Notes under the pieces: model-generated
Databases searched by the model: none
Seen by the model: only the letters and a program-made list of their open reading frames with translations
What the model was told of the DNA's origin: nothing
Position numbers and translations under genes: made by a program
Shown here: positions 33,147 to 33,485 of the stretch, piece after piece
Numbering within the stretch: position 1 is the stretch's first letter
How the letters are laid out: every line of letters starts with the position of its first letter
Assembly (NCBI GenBank): GCA_030950185.1
Contig: JAUZRU010000095.1
Coordinates: 1-33,485, forward strand
Length of the DNA: 33,485 nt
Source: Paracoccaceae bacterium
GTDB lineage: Bacteria > Pseudomonadota > Alphaproteobacteria > Rhodobacterales > Rhodobacteraceae
Reading direction: 5' to 3'

Positions 33147-33485
33147 TGGTCAGCTTGGGGGCCAGTTTTGTGATTTTCCATCTTTCCTGGCCCGCTGGCG
33201 TTTGAGCGGGCAAACGGGTTTCGGGGTCTTGTTTATGCGATTGCCGGGGTTTGTTGGTTGAGTTCGATCCTGTTTGCGGCCTTGAGCAGGTTCTGCGCGA
33301 TGGCGGCCATGACCATCTGGGCGTGCGCCTTGGCGCGCCCGAAATAGCGGGCGCGGTGCAGGCCGAAGAGGCGTTTCATCGTGCCGAAGCATTGTTCGAC
33401 CCGGAAGCGGCGTTTCGAGATCAGCCGGTTGAAGCGTTTTCGGGTTGGCGCAGTGAACGGTTCCGGACCGCCTTGTGAAGGTTGC
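33147..33485. mobile_element. Insertion sequence, IS5-like, right part outside the window
   Basis: Starting at about 33143-33150, gmd sequence stops and unrelated DNA with a transposase gene begins, continuing to the window edge. The exact end and terminal repeat cannot be set because the other end is outside. Before the transposase stop lies an inverted repeat, CCCGCT-n8-AGCGGG (33191-33210), which may stop transcription. Confidence 0.8.
33233..33485 (-). CDS. IS5-family transposase, C-terminal part
   Basis: The leftward frame, open from the right edge to a TAA at 33233, gives about 83 residues ending a DDE transposase. It contains GPEPFTAPTRKRFNRLISKRRFRVEQCFGTMKRLFGLHRARYFG, in which the E of VEQCFG matches the third catalytic residue of the DDE triad, then AKAHAQMVMAAIAQNLLKAANRI. 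This form is usual in IS5-type transposases. The start and the two aspartates lie right of the window, so I cannot tell whether the element is intact. It reads opposite to the gmd gene it interrupts. Confidence 0.82.
   Translation of the reverse strand, partial: QPSQGGPEPFTAPTRKRFNRLISKRRFRVEQCFGTMKRLFGLHRARYFGRAKAHAQMVMAAIAQNLLKAANRIELNQQTPAIA

Overview
The window looks like chromosomal DNA from an alphaproteobacterium of the Rhodobacterales (Roseobacter/Rhodobacter group). The reasons are high G+C with strong third-position G/C bias, a MipZ-type ParA ATPase, an RTX protein ending in a Hint domain of the kind common in this order, the ffh / chorismate mutase / rpsP / rimM / trmD / rplS / rpmE neighbourhood, and an intergenic hairpin element I recall from this order. 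This placement is inference from gene content, not from a marker-gene comparison.

Layout. 1-928: 3' end of dnaE (+). 1021-6020: leftward genes for an HI0933-type flavoprotein, a DUF4139/MuiA-like exported protein with a hairpin over its ribosome binding site, aspartate-semialdehyde dehydrogenase (asd), and a PhyH-like protein that seems to lack the iron-binding H-x-D motif. 6021-6539: AT-richer regulatory gap. 6540-7968: rightward pair, a response regulator with a degenerate GGDEF-like output domain and a small Hpt phosphotransfer protein. 8091-10667: convergent 858-residue RTX/Hint protein with a His/Gly/Asp/Ser-rich linker. 10668-11474: about 800 bases without a convincing gene. 11475-17911: leftward housekeeping block (ffh, GNAT, chorismate mutase, rpsP, bluB, rimM, trmD, rplS, rpmE, then mipZ behind a terminator). 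18219-20857: preT-preA, the NAD-dependent dihydropyrimidine dehydrogenase, with an 18-bp palindrome upstream and a terminator downstream. 20945-24561: leftward iorA/iorB-like molybdenum hydroxylase genes followed by an FNR-type regulator with its own FNR-box-like site. 24751-26133: divergent polytopic membrane protein. 26254-30889: complete branched-chain amino acid/amide-type (HAAT) ABC transporter. 30974-32221: convergent class II HMG-CoA reductase. 32355-33146: gmd cut short by an insertion sequence whose IS5-like transposase runs off the right edge.

How the genes may work together. The translation/SRP block is an ordinary growth operon with bluB (the lower ligand of vitamin B12) inserted. 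PreT and PreA form one enzyme that reduces uracil and thymine; the later steps of the pathway are not in this window. The response regulator and Hpt protein look like two parts of a phosphorelay whose kinase is elsewhere; TTAA(C) motifs upstream hint at CtrA-type control. The FNR-like gene carries all four expected iron-sulfur cysteines and probably regulates itself. The most speculative link is between the HAAT transporter and the HMG-CoA reductase, which could form a mevalonate or related acid uptake and catabolism unit. I did not find a clearly new system. The best leads are the phosphorelay pair, the RTX/Hint protein, the divergent iorAB / membrane protein pair, the HAAT-HMGR pair and several small palindromic regulatory sites.
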